Source of the DNA: Pontiella agarivorans | GTDB lineage: Bacteria > Verrucomicrobiota > Kiritimatiellia > Kiritimatiellales > Pontiellaceae | Assembly: GCF_034531395.1 (NCBI RefSeq) | Contig: NZ_JARVCO010000010.1 | Span: 434,001-498,000 of the forward strand | DNA length: 64,000 nt | Reading direction: 5' to 3' | Part shown: in pieces, positions 17,813-26,463 of the stretch | Position numbering within the stretch: the first letter of the stretch is position 1 | How the letters are laid out: each line of letters starts with the position of its first letter | Program-made: the position numbers and the translations under genes | Notes under the pieces: model-generated | What the model was told of the DNA's origin: nothing | Databases searched by the model: none | The model's input: only the letters and a program-made list of their open reading frames with translations

Positions 17813-19708
17813 TTAATAACTGTCGATTAAAATTTCGCGCGGGGTGCTGCCGATCTGCGGGCCGACAATGCCGCGGCGTTCCATTTCTTCAATCAGGTTG
17901 GCGGCGCGGTTGTAGCCGATACGCAGACAACGCTGAATATAGGAGGTCGATGCCCGCTGGTCGCGCAGAATAATTTCAATAGCCTGGTCGAGCAGTTCAT
18001 CGGATGCTTCCGCATCCTGCAGGGCATAGGCCTCGTCGCTGTCACATGGGGCCAGATCGGTGATGGAGGTTTTAAAGTGCTGTTCCCGCTGTTCTGCGCA
18101 GTGCGCAACGGCCCGCGCAATTTCGTCATCGTCGACCCACGGTCCCTGCACCCGTTTAAGGGTTCCGATGCCCGGCGGACTGAAGAGCATATCGCCTTTT
18201 CCGCGCAGCGCTTCGGCGCCGCGGCCATCCAGAATGGTGCGCGAATCAATCTGCGACGACACTTTGAATGCAACACGGGTCGGGAAGTTGGCTTTAATCA
18301 TGCCGGTGATCACATTAACGCTCGGGCGCTGCGTGGCAATGATGGTGTGAATGCCGACCGCGCGCGAAAGCTGGGCAATACGGGCCAGCGCGGTTTCCAC
18401 ATCGGCCCCGGTGGTCAGCATAATATCCGCCAGCTCGTCAATGATGACGACGAGGTAGGGCATGCGTTTCATGCCGAGTTCATCCATTTTGGCATTGTAG
18501 CCCGCAATATTCCGCGCTCCAACCTGCGCCATGGTTTTATAGCGCTCCTCCATTTCCCGCACGACCCACTGCAGGGCGGGCACCACCAGTTTGGCTTCTG
18601 TGATGACCGGCCGAACGAGGTGCGGCAGTTTTTCGTAGGCACCGAACTCGACGCGTTTCGGGTCGATTAGAATCAGCTCCAGTTCATCCGGAGAAAATTT
18701 ACTGAGCAGGCACATCAGAATGGTATTCATGCAGACCGATTTGCCGCTGCCGGTTGCGCCGGCAATCAGCATATGGGGTGCGGCATTGAGGTCGGCAATA
18801 CAAAGGCTTCCGCCCAGCTCCATGCCCAGCATCAGCGGAATGGCGGCGGACGTTTCCTGCCAATCTCTGGAGCGCAGCAGCAGGCCGAGGTTGAGCGGCG
18901 CGGAATTGCCGTTCGGAATTTCGAGCCCGACGTAGGGCTTGCCCGGAATCGGAGCCTGAATGCGGATGCTTTCGGCCGCCAGTGCCAGTGCCAGATTATT
19001 GCTCAGCGAACTAATGGCTTCCACGCGGACGCCGAGGCCGGGCTTGAGACGCAGCTGGGTGACACGCGGGCCGACGACGGCATCCCAGACGGTGGCGTCG
19101 ACCGCAAAATTGTCGAGGGTATCCTGAACCGCCTTTTTCTGGTGCTCCAGCTCTTCGGGATCAATAAAGATGAAGTCGGTATTTTCCGGCTGATTAAAGA
19201 GATCGGCGCCGGGGCGCATATAGTCGTCTTCCACAGCCGCCACCTGCTCATGAACTTCATGTTCGGGTTCCACGATTTCGATGGGGGCCGGTTCGGCGGC
19301 CACGGTTTTCGGCAGAGGCTCTTCTTTAATTTCGCTTAATTTCTGCTGCACCGTGTCGGCATGCTGTCTGATCCGTTCGATGGCCGCGTTCCGAGCATTG
19401 GAAAAACGTTCCTGCTGTGCGGAGCGGGCGGCAATACGGTCCGCATATTCGGTCCGCCAGGCGGCGAGCTGTTCCTCGCGCTGAATCCGCTGCTCTTCAG
19501 CGGCGGCTTCGGCGGGGTCGATAACATCCTCAAATTCGTCCTCTTCTTCGACTTCGACGACGCGCTCAAAGCCGGCGGCTGAGAGCAGGCCATCGCCGAT
19601 ACGGGTCATGAACGACCGCACTGCACGGGCGGAAAAAGGGTCTGATCCCTTGAATTCCAACGGCTTGCGGTTACGGTTTTCGAGTTTTTCTGGAGAGGCT
19701 TGCGGCAT
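17813..19708 (-). CDS. ftsK: FtsK/SpoIIIE-type DNA translocase lacking a membrane domain
   Basis: 631 residues. The motor is complete: Walker A GATGSGKS (317-324), Walker B IIDELAD (422-428), and a C-terminal gamma winged helix (about 570-631: STSYIQRCLRIGYNRAANLIEEME) of the kind that reads KOPS-like sites and activates XerCD. The first about 200 residues are acidic and coiled-coil-like, with no transmembrane segments, whereas standard FtsK has four. Either this is a soluble translocase or anchoring is supplied by a partner. No clear ribosome site precedes the chosen ATG; the in-frame Met about 34 codons later is an alternative. The stop is 2 bases from the LRV-repeat gene. Confidence 0.93.
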   Translation of the reverse strand: MPQASPEKLENRNRKPLEFKGSDPFSARAVRSFMTRIGDGLLSAAGFERVVEVEEEDEFEDVIDPAEAAAEEQRIQREEQLAAWRTEYADRIAARSAQQERFSNARNAAIERIRQHADTVQQKLSEIKEEPLPKTVAAEPAPIEIVEPEHEVHEQVAAVEDDYMRPGADLFNQPENTDFIFIDPEELEHQKKAVQDTLDNFAVDATVWDAVVGPRVTQLRLKPGLGVRVEAISSLSNNLALALAAESIRIQAPIPGKPYVGLEIPNGNSAPLNLGLLLRSRDWQETSAAIPLMLGMELGGSLCIADLNAAPHMLIAGATGSGKSVCMNTILMCLLSKFSPDELELILIDPKRVEFGAYEKLPHLVRPVITEAKLVVPALQWVVREMEERYKTMAQVGARNIAGYNAKMDELGMKRMPYLVVIIDELADIMLTTGADVETALARIAQLSRAVGIHTIIATQRPSVNVITGMIKANFPTRVAFKVSSQIDSRTILDGRGAEALRGKGDMLFSPPGIGTLKRVQGPWVDDDEIARAVAHCAEQREQHFKTSITDLAPCDSDEAYALQDAEASDELLDQAIEIILRDQRASTSYIQRCLRIGYNRAANLIEEMERRGIVGPQIGSTPREILIDSY

Positions 19709-19773
19709 AAATTTTTCAGGATGTTCAAAAGCCGGTTACTGTACAGAAAAGCCGCGCTTTCAGGCGAGCCAAT

Positions 19774-20253
19774 TCAGCTTTTTTCCCGGCGTGAAAGGGT
19801 TTTTTCCATGCGATACCGCAAAAATTCGATACCGCGCCGCACCGGCCGCTCTTCGGCGAGAACCCGGAATCCGTTTTTTTCAAATAGCGGACGTGATATC
19901 GCGCTGGCTTCGGTTCGGATCAGCGGGGCGTTCTGTTTCAATGCAGCGGATTCCAGTTTATGAAGAAGAGAGGAGGCATAGCCGCGCCGAGCAAAGCGGG
20001 GGTGGCAGTAAAGAAAGGCAATGTGATCAGTCGGATTCAGCTGGCCGAAGGCTACGGGGATACCATCTTCCACAGCACAAAGGGTCAGACCCTGCAGCAG
20101 GGTTCGGCGGAATTCCCGTGGGTCCTCGGGATAGGTCGCCCATGCCTGCACCTGCTCATCGGTATAGGCCTGCCGGCCGAGGTATAGTGCGGCTGTGCGG
20201 TAGATTTCGATCACTTTATCGCAATCGCAGTTCCGGTATAGTTGGATTTGCAT
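19774..20253 (-). CDS. GNAT-family N-acetyltransferase
   Basis: 159 residues. The acetyl-CoA binding motif is seen as LYCHPRFARRGYASSLLHKLE, followed by the LFEKNGFRVL strand-helix typical of GNAT domains. It resembles small YjdJ/PhnO-like acetyltransferases of unknown substrate. It is separated from ftsK (same strand) by 65 bp and follows another acetyltransferase gene of a different fold. Confidence 0.85.
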   Translation of the reverse strand: MQIQLYRNCDCDKVIEIYRTAALYLGRQAYTDEQVQAWATYPEDPREFRRTLLQGLTLCAVEDGIPVAFGQLNPTDHIAFLYCHPRFARRGYASSLLHKLESAALKQNAPLIRTEASAISRPLFEKNGFRVLAEERPVRRGIEFLRYRMEKTLSRREKS

Positions 20254-20286
20254 GACAGGTTAATCCGTTTGTTCGCAGCTTAATGT

Positions 20287-20943
20287 TCAGGGTTCGAAGG
20301 ATTCAGCCGTTTTGACGAGTCGGGTCAGATCGTCCGGATGACCCGAGACAATGCTCTGCAGATTTTCCGTGATGACGTCCGCCGGCCAGTTCCACCATTG
20401 GACCGCCAGCAGTTTTTCCACGGTATCCCGGCCGAACCGCATTCGGATCTCTTTTGCAGGATTTCCTCCGTAGACGGCATAAGGCGGGACATCGCCGGTG
20501 ACGACTGATCGCGAGGAAATAATCGCTCCGTCACCAATCGTAACGCCGGGCATAATCAGACTGTCATAGCCGATCCAGACATCATTTCCGATAACGGTAT
20601 CGCCTTTGTACGGCAGGTCGCCCGGTTCGGGTTGCGCCTCCTCCCATCCGTTTCCAAAAATATAAAACGGAAAAGTGGAGTGGCCGGAGAGTTTATGGTT
20701 TGCCCCGTTCATGATGAATTTTACGCCACGGGCAATGGCGCAGAACTTCCCGATGATCAATTTGTCGCCGATAAATGGAAAGTGGTAGAGGACATTGCGT
20801 TCAAAATCTTCGGAATTTTCCGGATCATCGCAGTAGGTGTAATCGCCAATGACAATATTTGGATTATCCACCGTATTTTTAATGAAGCAAATTTGGGGAA
20901 ATCCCTCCATGGGATGTTTGCGGTCCGGGGATGGGTAGTTCAT
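20287..20943 (-). CDS. Vat/CatB-type hexapeptide O-acetyltransferase (xenobiotic acetyltransferase family)
   Basis: 218 residues. A left-handed beta-helix is evident from hexapeptide repeats (IGKFCAIARGVKF, VIGNDVWIGYDSLIMPGVTIGDGAIISSRSVVTGDVPPYAVYGGNPAK). The catalytic His is in MNGANHKLSG (His83), and the C-terminal RFGRDTVEKLLAVQWWNWP is characteristic of streptogramin A/chloramphenicol (Vat/CatB) acetyltransferases. AAGGA lies at the right distance before the ATG. Chromosomal relatives may have other substrates; whether it gives resistance cannot be read from sequence. Confidence 0.9.
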   Translation of the reverse strand: MNYPSPDRKHPMEGFPQICFIKNTVDNPNIVIGDYTYCDDPENSEDFERNVLYHFPFIGDKLIIGKFCAIARGVKFIMNGANHKLSGHSTFPFYIFGNGWEEAQPEPGDLPYKGDTVIGNDVWIGYDSLIMPGVTIGDGAIISSRSVVTGDVPPYAVYGGNPAKEIRMRFGRDTVEKLLAVQWWNWPADVITENLQSIVSGHPDDLTRLVKTAESFEP

Positions 20944-21255
20944 CGCTTGTCCTTGGCTTGTTTTATGAGAGACGATTCATGTGCATTTAAGCGCGAAGGG
21001 AGCCCCGGTTTCAATCGCGGGTAAGTTATTTTTTAAGAGAAAGAAAAAGCAGACTGTGCGCGTATTCCCGCGATCGCGGATCACGCCCGCAGGTTGATAG
21101 GGGACGATACGGTGGGTATAATGCATGGTACGGGGAACGGGCCTCCTGCCGACGAATCGAAGGGGAAGGCCGTTATAATTTTCCGAAGATTGGATACTGG
21201 TGTTGAGCGCCGATTTTGAATAGGGTTAGGTCCGATTAACCGTAAGGATTTTATT
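20944..21255. other. 312-bp intergenic region between divergent genes
   Basis: This holds the promoters for the acetyltransferase gene (-) and the Bax-inhibitor gene (+). Visible items are a perfect 12-bp palindrome CCGCGATCGCGG (21068-21079) and an inverted repeat GGTTA...TAACC at 21224-21241, close to the + strand start. I see no tRNA, no small ORF with a ribosome site and no recognised riboswitch. Confidence 0.5.
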
Positions 21256-21954
21256 ATGAACCAGTATGCACAACAGTTATCCGTTTCTCAGTCGGAGCCG
21301 TCGGAGCGCGCGGCGTTTATTCGGCGAACCTATGCTCATCTGGCCGGTGCCTTGCTGCTGTTTGCCGGGCTGCTGGCCTATCTGATTCCATCGCCGTTCG
21401 GTGAGCAGTTTACCGGCTGGGTGCTGGGCTCAAAGTTTGGATGGCTGGGGGTGCTGGGCGGCTTTACGGTGTTGGGCTGGCTTGCGCGGGGGCTGGCCAC
21501 GAGTCCGGCCTCGCAGTCCATGCAGTATCTCGGGCTGACGCTGTATGCAATTATGGAGGCGGTAATCTTTGTGCCGATTATGTACATTGCAGCGTACTAT
21601 TCCGATCCGTCCGTTATTCCCACCGCGGGGGTCATTACACTGGCCTTGTTCGGCGGACTGACGGCGGTGGTTTTCACCACCCGCAAGGATTTTTCATTTC
21701 TGCGCGGGGCATTAATGGTCGGCGGTTTTGCCGCTTTGGGGCTGATTATTGCCGGAACGCTTTTCGGATTTTCCATGGGAATCTGGTTCAGTGCGGGGAT
21801 GATCGGGCTGGCAGGGGCGGCGATTCTCTATGATACCTCGAAAATCATGCTGCACTATCGCACCGATCAGCACGTCGGTGCCGCCCTCGAACTGTTTGCC
21901 TCGGTGGCCATGCTGTTTTATTACGTGCTGCGTCTGTTGATGGACCGGCGTTGA
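21256..21954 (+). CDS. Bax inhibitor-1 family membrane protein (YccA/YbhL-like)
   Basis: 232 residues with seven hydrophobic segments. Family hallmarks include the N-terminal RAAFIRRTYAHLAGALLLFAG and the C-terminal ILYDTSKIMLHY with YYVLRLLMD at the end. These proteins act as pH-sensitive calcium leak channels or in membrane stress protection. AAGGA precedes the ATG at a suitable distance. It is 120 bp from the next membrane-protein gene on the same strand. Confidence 0.92.
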   Translation: MNQYAQQLSVSQSEPSERAAFIRRTYAHLAGALLLFAGLLAYLIPSPFGEQFTGWVLGSKFGWLGVLGGFTVLGWLARGLATSPASQSMQYLGLTLYAIMEAVIFVPIMYIAAYYSDPSVIPTAGVITLALFGGLTAVVFTTRKDFSFLRGALMVGGFAALGLIIAGTLFGFSMGIWFSAGMIGLAGAAILYDTSKIMLHYRTDQHVGAALELFASVAMLFYYVLRLLMDRR

Positions 21955-22027
21955 CCGGGAGATCGATTTTTTAATTTCCGTCCTTTTCGGGCTGTATTCA
22001 ACGTCTAATCAAAACAGGCGTGACAGA

Positions 22028-22075
22028 ATGTTACGCCGTTATCTTCTGTACAGAAAAACGGGTGGAGCAGGATAA
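22028..22075 (+). other. Possible 15-residue leader ORF with embedded palindrome
   Basis: ATG 22028 opens a 15-codon frame (MLRRYLLYRKTGGAG) whose TAA overlaps the ATG of the next gene (TAATG at 22073-22077). The perfect palindrome TTCTGTACAGAA (22044-22055) lies inside, flanked by CCGTT/AACGG. It could be a coupled leader peptide or simply an operator or hairpin. Evidence is structural only. Confidence 0.25.
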
Positions 22076-22590
22076 TGAAGTTTCTACGTGGATTTTTTAT
22101 GTTTCTCGGTGTGCTGGCACTGACCGCCGCCATTGGAATCGCAATCTCGTTCTGGGTCAAACCCAGTGAAGTTCCCGCGGCTGGCGGGGCGGGGGCCATC
22201 AGTCCGGAAATGCTTGAACAGGCCCGTCTGGTTTCCGAGCGGGTCGGCAAACGGATGGCCTGGATCATGGTGCTGATTTCCGCTGTGCTGCAGATTTTTG
22301 CCTGGATTGCCGCACTGGCTAAAACGAAAGCCATTAAGCAGGTCGGAAACAACCCGGCCCACACGCTGGAACTGCTCGAAGCCATCGATATTTATTACGA
22401 CCTTCCGCTCTATTTCGGTCTGCTGGGCTCGGTGGGCAGTTTTATTGTGATGACCTATTTTCCGGATGCCGGCCTCATGTTCGCTTATGCTTCGACCGCG
22501 ATGGGCATTATTGTTTCCGTCATCCTGCGTCTCGGCTACCACACGCCGCTCAAGCAGGAGCTGTTGAACGCATCGGCTGACGCGAAGTAG
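22075..22590 (+). CDS. Four-helix membrane protein of unknown function
   Basis: 171 residues. Hydrophobic segments lie at about 6-27, 62-82, 112-130 and 136-152, separated by a Gly/Ala-rich loop (EVPAAGGAGAISPEMLEQARLVSERVG). I recognise no family. It precedes the long coiled-coil gene by 10 bp, so the two very probably form one transcription unit and may form a complex: a membrane base with an extended periplasmic or cytoplasmic rod. Confidence 0.65.
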   Translation: MKFLRGFFMFLGVLALTAAIGIAISFWVKPSEVPAAGGAGAISPEMLEQARLVSERVGKRMAWIMVLISAVLQIFAWIAALAKTKAIKQVGNNPAHTLELLEAIDIYYDLPLYFGLLGSVGSFIVMTYFPDAGLMFAYASTAMGIIVSVILRLGYHTPLKQELLNASADAK

Positions 22591-22600
22591 GAGAAACCCC

Positions 22601-24190
22601 ATGCGGCGATCGATTTTAATCTGTATGCTGGATGTCATGGTGCTCTCCGTACTGGCACTGAATGCCCGGCATACGGCAGGCGGCGGAGCGGGAAATATTC
22701 CGGCTCCGACCGGCCGCGCAGCCGGGCTGATTGAAGAAGGGCTGCGAAATGAAGCCGGCTATCGGGAGGAAATTGCCCGCCTCGAAGCCCGGCTGAAAGA
22801 ATCCGCAGAAATTTCCCGTAAAGCCCTGGAGCAGGCCGCCCTGGTCGAAGCACGGGCGGAACGCCAGCGGGCGGAAAATCTCCAGGCTTTGGAAAAACTG
22901 CGTGCGGCGGAGCTGGCTGCGATGCAGGCGCGATCGCAGGCCGATGTGGCCGCGCGCGAAGCGGAGCTGGTGAGTCGGCAGGCGGAAGAGGCGCGAGCCA
23001 GAACGCGGGAGTTTGAGGCCCGCGAACGGGAAGCTAAAGCGCAGGCCGAGGCCGCGCTCGCCCGCGTTGCTTTAGCCGAAAAACTGGCCGAAGAGGCTGA
23101 GCGCCGGGCAAAGGAAATTGAAAAGTCAGCCGACTCCCGCGAAACGGAAATTCTCGCGATCAAAGAGGAGGTCGCCCGCGCACGGGCGGAAAAAGAGGTG
23201 GCGGAGCAGCGTGCGAAAGAATTACGTACTGCCCTGGCCGACCGCGAGGCGGCACTTCATGCCGCCCGGGCCGCCGAAGCGGAAGCATCGGCGAAGGCGG
23301 CCGTTGCTCTTACCGAACGAGAGCGCCTGGCGCAGAAAACCGAGCAGGTTACTGAGGAACTGGTGGAGGCACGGGTTTCGGTGGCAACGCTGAAAACCGA
23401 GGACAAAGAGAAAGAGGCTGCGATTGCTAAACTTGAAGCGGAGAAAAAGAAAGCGGTAGAGGAGCAGAATGCATCCGTCTGGGTCCGTCGGGATGAGGCG
23501 ATGCGTCGGGTGATGGTCAGTTATACGGAGCAGAACGGTTCCAGCGGGCGGCTGTACCGCGTGAATAAACAGTTGTTTATGCCGCTTGTTCAAGTGGGCG
23601 GTTTTACGCTGGTGCCGGCGGAGTTCAAAGCGCTGGGCCTGAAAAAATCCTTTTTCGGCGGCGGGCTTTCGGATCGGATAACCGATGTTCGCGGTGTAGC
23701 CGCACCGATGGTGGGGGAGGCGAAGTCCGGTTCATTGCGCACTCTGATTGTACCTGTTGAAGAACCGCAGGTCTGCCTGGCGCACGCGAGCGCTGCGGGT
23801 GTCGATGCACTGAAACCCGTTACCATGGCGGGGATCAAAAAACGGCGTATGCGTACCGCCATGCTGTTCAGTTACAATGATGTGAATGCCTATGGATTGG
23901 TGGAGATTGTTCCCATGCTTGGAAGGGATTATCTCCGGGTCCGGGCCATCAGTGGTTCACGCCCGCAGGTTGGAGATTATCTGTTGACAGACCGCGGCGA
24001 ATTTATAGGCGTTATGGTTGAAAATGAAGTCTGCTATGTGCTGCCGCAGGAGCTGGCCTCCGAGCCGAAACCCGTCATCATTCCGCTTAGAGCTTACGGC
24101 AGGCAGGAGGGGTACCTGACCGAATTTGTGGATCGCCTGAACGAAGTGCGGAAGCTCGTGGATGAGCAGTCTAAAACGCGCGGGTTTTAA
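22601..24190 (+). CDS. Membrane-anchored long coiled-coil protein
   Basis: 529 residues. One N-terminal helix (4-19) is followed by about 240 residues of almost uninterrupted coiled coil rich in Ala, Glu and Arg (RLEARLKESAEISRKALEQA and similar to about residue 290), then a globular C-terminal domain of about 240 residues with beta-rich stretches (VGGFTLVPAEFKALGL, NAYGLVEIVPMLGRDYLRVRAI). No family recognised. AGGAGAAACCCC precedes the ATG. It is paired with the four-helix membrane protein upstream. The C-terminus overlaps the convergent FKBP gene by 4 bp. Confidence 0.72.
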   Translation: MRRSILICMLDVMVLSVLALNARHTAGGGAGNIPAPTGRAAGLIEEGLRNEAGYREEIARLEARLKESAEISRKALEQAALVEARAERQRAENLQALEKLRAAELAAMQARSQADVAAREAELVSRQAEEARARTREFEAREREAKAQAEAALARVALAEKLAEEAERRAKEIEKSADSRETEILAIKEEVARARAEKEVAEQRAKELRTALADREAALHAARAAEAEASAKAAVALTERERLAQKTEQVTEELVEARVSVATLKTEDKEKEAAIAKLEAEKKKAVEEQNASVWVRRDEAMRRVMVSYTEQNGSSGRLYRVNKQLFMPLVQVGGFTLVPAEFKALGLKKSFFGGGLSDRITDVRGVAAPMVGEAKSGSLRTLIVPVEEPQVCLAHASAAGVDALKPVTMAGIKKRRMRTAMLFSYNDVNAYGLVEIVPMLGRDYLRVRAISGSRPQVGDYLLTDRGEFIGVMVENEVCYVLPQELASEPKPVIIPLRAYGRQEGYLTEFVDRLNEVRKLVDEQSKTRGF

Positions 24191-24636
24191 ATCACTTTTT
24201 CGAGGCGGATGTCGAAAATGAGGGCCGCGTAGGGGCCGATTTTTTCGCCGGCCCCGCGCTTTCCCCAGGCCAGATCGGGCGGAACGACAAAACGGAATTT
24301 TCCACCCTCCTTCATCATCGGCAGGCCTTCTTTCAGTCCGTCGATGGCTTCTTCCATGGTAAAGGTATCGGTCTCGGTGCTGTGATAGGTGTCTTTAATG
24401 ACGGTGCCGTCGACCAGCAGAATGCGCTGGTTGACTTCGACCGTGCTCCACTCATCGGGCGATTTGCCGGTGCCCGGTTCCTTGATGGTATACTGCAGGC
24501 CGCTGGCGGTTTCGATGACGTCCGGTTTGGAGCGGTTCTTTTTCAGAAAGGCTTCGGTTTCGGCGCGGTTCTGCCCGGCTCCGCCGCGCCCGCGCTTTTT
24601 TCCGGCATTCTTATTGTTGTTCTTTTGACGTCCCAT
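24187..24636 (-). CDS. FKBP-type peptidyl-prolyl cis-trans isomerase
   Basis: 149 residues. A basic N-terminal stretch (GRQKNNNKNAGKKRGRGG) takes the place of a signal peptide, then an FKBP domain: ASGLQYTIKEPGTGKSP, VEVNQRILLVDGTVIKDTY, GLKEGLPMMKEGGKFRFVVPPDLAWGKRGAG and the closing LIFDIRLEKVI. Proline isomerase and probable chaperone. The basic head and absent signal suggest a cytoplasmic, possibly ribosome- or nucleic-acid-associated protein. Confidence 0.88.
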   Translation of the reverse strand: MGRQKNNNKNAGKKRGRGGAGQNRAETEAFLKKNRSKPDVIETASGLQYTIKEPGTGKSPDEWSTVEVNQRILLVDGTVIKDTYHSTETDTFTMEEAIDGLKEGLPMMKEGGKFRFVVPPDLAWGKRGAGEKIGPYAALIFDIRLEKVI

Positions 24637-24647
24637 AAAACCAGTAA

Positions 24648-24712
24648 ACCACGAAATACACTAAATATACGGAAGGCAAGAGCTGCTTTCGTTTGGTTGG
24701 TGTATTTCGCGG
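24648..24712. repeat. Intergenic imperfect hairpin (CCACGAAATACAC family)
   Basis: ACCACGAAATACAC at the left and GGTGTATTTCGCGG at the right are inverted, 12 of 13 paired. It occupies the gap between pgm and the FKBP gene, both minus-strand, and is related to the hairpins at 15822, 62227 and 63435. Confidence 0.65.
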
Positions 24713-24721
24713 CTAATCTTT

Positions 24722-26362
24722 TTAGGCCAGTGCGGCCTTAACGATTTCGCGGGCTTCGGCCTGGATCTGTTTGAGGTGATCCTCGCCTTTGAAGCTTTCG
24801 GCGTAAATTTTGTAGACGTCTTCGGTGCCGGACGGGCGGGCGGCAAACCAGCCGTTTTCGGTGCAGACCTTGAGGCCGCCGATAGCCGCGCCGTTGGCGG
24901 GGGCATGGGTCAGCTTCTGGGTGATGGCATCGCCGGCGAGGGTTTCGGCGGTGACCTGTTCCGGGGAGAGGGCGGCGAGTTTGGCTTTTTCTTCGCGGTT
25001 GGCCGGGGCGTCGACGCGGGCATAGACCGGGGCACCGAATTTGGCGGTCAGTTCGGCATAGTGTTCGCCGGGATCTTTGCCGGTAACGGCGAGGATTTCG
25101 CAGGCGAGCAGGCAGAGGATGATGCCGTCTTTGTCGGTGCTCCAAACCGTTCCGTCTTTGCGGAGGAAGGAGGCGCCGGCGGATTCTTCGCCGCCGAATC
25201 CGTAGGAGCCGTCGACGAGGCCGTTGACGAACCATTTAAAGCCGACGGGAACCTCTTTCAGTTCGCGGCCGAGGTCGGCGGCAACGCGGTCGATCATGGA
25301 AGAGGAAACCAGGGTTTTTCCGACGGCGGCGTCTTTATTCCAGCCTTCGCGGTTGGCGTAGAGATAGTTGATGGCGACGGCGAGGTAGTGGTTCGGGTTG
25401 AGCAGACCGGCGGATTTGGTGACGATGCCGTGGCGGTCGTAATCCGGGTCGTTGCCAAAGGCGATATCGAAATCGTCTTTGAGTTCAATCAGGCTGGCCA
25501 TGGCGTAGGGCGAGGAGCAGTCCATGCGGACTTTTCCGTCGCCGTCGACGGTCATGAAGCTGAAGGTGTAGTCGACGGTGTTATTGCGGATGGTGAGGTC
25601 GAGGCCGTATTTTTCGGCGATCGGTTTCCAGTAGCGGATGCCCGCGCCGCCCATGGCGTCGGCACAGATTTTGAGGCCGGTCTTTTTGATGGCGGCCATG
25701 TCGATGACGTTTTCGAGATCGTCGACATAGGGGGTGATGAAGTCGTAGCCGACGGTGGTGTCGGCGGCGAGGGCTTCGGGATAGTAAAGCGATTCGACTT
25801 CGTCGTTCTGGTCGGCGAGCAGTTCGTTGGCGCGTTCGGCAATCCAGCCGGTGGCGTCGGTGTCGGCCGGTCCGCCGTGGGGCGGGTTGTATTTAAAGCC
25901 GCCGTTGTCGGGCGGGTTATGCGAAGGGGTGATGACGACGCCGTCGGCGAGGCCTTCGGTTTTGTCTTTGTTGTAGGCGAGGATGGCGTGGGAGATGACC
26001 GGGGTCGGCGTGTAACCGCCGTCTTTGTCGATCATGACGGTGACGCCGTTTGCGGCGAAGACTTCGAGAGCGGTTTTTTCGGCCGGGATGGAGAGGGCGT
26101 GGGTGTCTTTGCCCATGAAGAGCGGGCCGGTGATGCCCTGGGCGGCGCGGTATTCGCAGATCGCCTGGGCGATGGCCATGATGTGGTCTTCGGTAAAGCT
26201 GGTTTTCAGTGAGGTGCCGCGGTGGCCTGAGGTGCCGAAGGCCACTTTTTCATCGGGGTTGGAAACGTCGGGCTGGGTTTCGTAGTAGAGGCTGATCAGT
26301 TCGGCTACGTCGGTGAGGTTTTCCTTCTTAACGGGTTTTCCTGCGTCTGGGTGAATGGCCAT
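24722..26362 (-). CDS. pgm: Phosphoglucomutase (alpha-D-glucose phosphate specific)
   Basis: 546 residues from ATG 26362, which has a perfect AGGAG site; this equals the length of E. coli Pgm. Interconverts glucose-1-phosphate and glucose-6-phosphate. Key motifs: FGTSGHRG, phosphoserine loop [12 protein letters not shown], metal loop NDPDYDRHG, sugar loop GGEESAG and the phosphate-binding RPSGTED near the end. It follows the adenylate-kinase-like gene on the same strand with 101 bp between, including an inverted repeat. Confidence 0.97.
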   Translation of the reverse strand: MAIHPDAGKPVKKENLTDVAELISLYYETQPDVSNPDEKVAFGTSGHRGTSLKTSFTEDHIMAIAQAICEYRAAQGITGPLFMGKDTHALSIPAEKTALEVFAANGVTVMIDKDGGYTPTPVISHAILAYNKDKTEGLADGVVITPSHNPPDNGGFKYNPPHGGPADTDATGWIAERANELLADQNDEVESLYYPEALAADTTVGYDFITPYVDDLENVIDMAAIKKTGLKICADAMGGAGIRYWKPIAEKYGLDLTIRNNTVDYTFSFMTVDGDGKVRMDCSSPYAMASLIELKDDFDIAFGNDPDYDRHGIVTKSAGLLNPNHYLAVAINYLYANREGWNKDAAVGKTLVSSSMIDRVAADLGRELKEVPVGFKWFVNGLVDGSYGFGGEESAGASFLRKDGTVWSTDKDGIILCLLACEILAVTGKDPGEHYAELTAKFGAPVYARVDAPANREEKAKLAALSPEQVTAETLAGDAITQKLTHAPANGAAIGGLKVCTENGWFAARPSGTEDVYKIYAESFKGEDHLKQIQAEAREIVKAALA

Positions 26363-26384
26363 TTTTTTCTCCTGAAATTGATCG

Positions 26385-26426
26385 GTTGAGCCGGGGTTCA
26401 TACCAGAGGGGCCGAACGGGCTCAAC
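26385..26426. repeat. Inverted repeat GTTGAGCC...GGCTCAAC upstream of pgm
   Basis: Eight-base arms at 26385-26392 and 26419-26426 flank a GC-rich loop. It lies between the adenylate-kinase-like gene stop and the pgm start. It could be an attenuator or an operator; no T-run is present. Confidence 0.4.
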
Positions 26427-26463
26427 GCAAAAGCGATTCCTGAGAAATTTAAACTCCGTTCAA

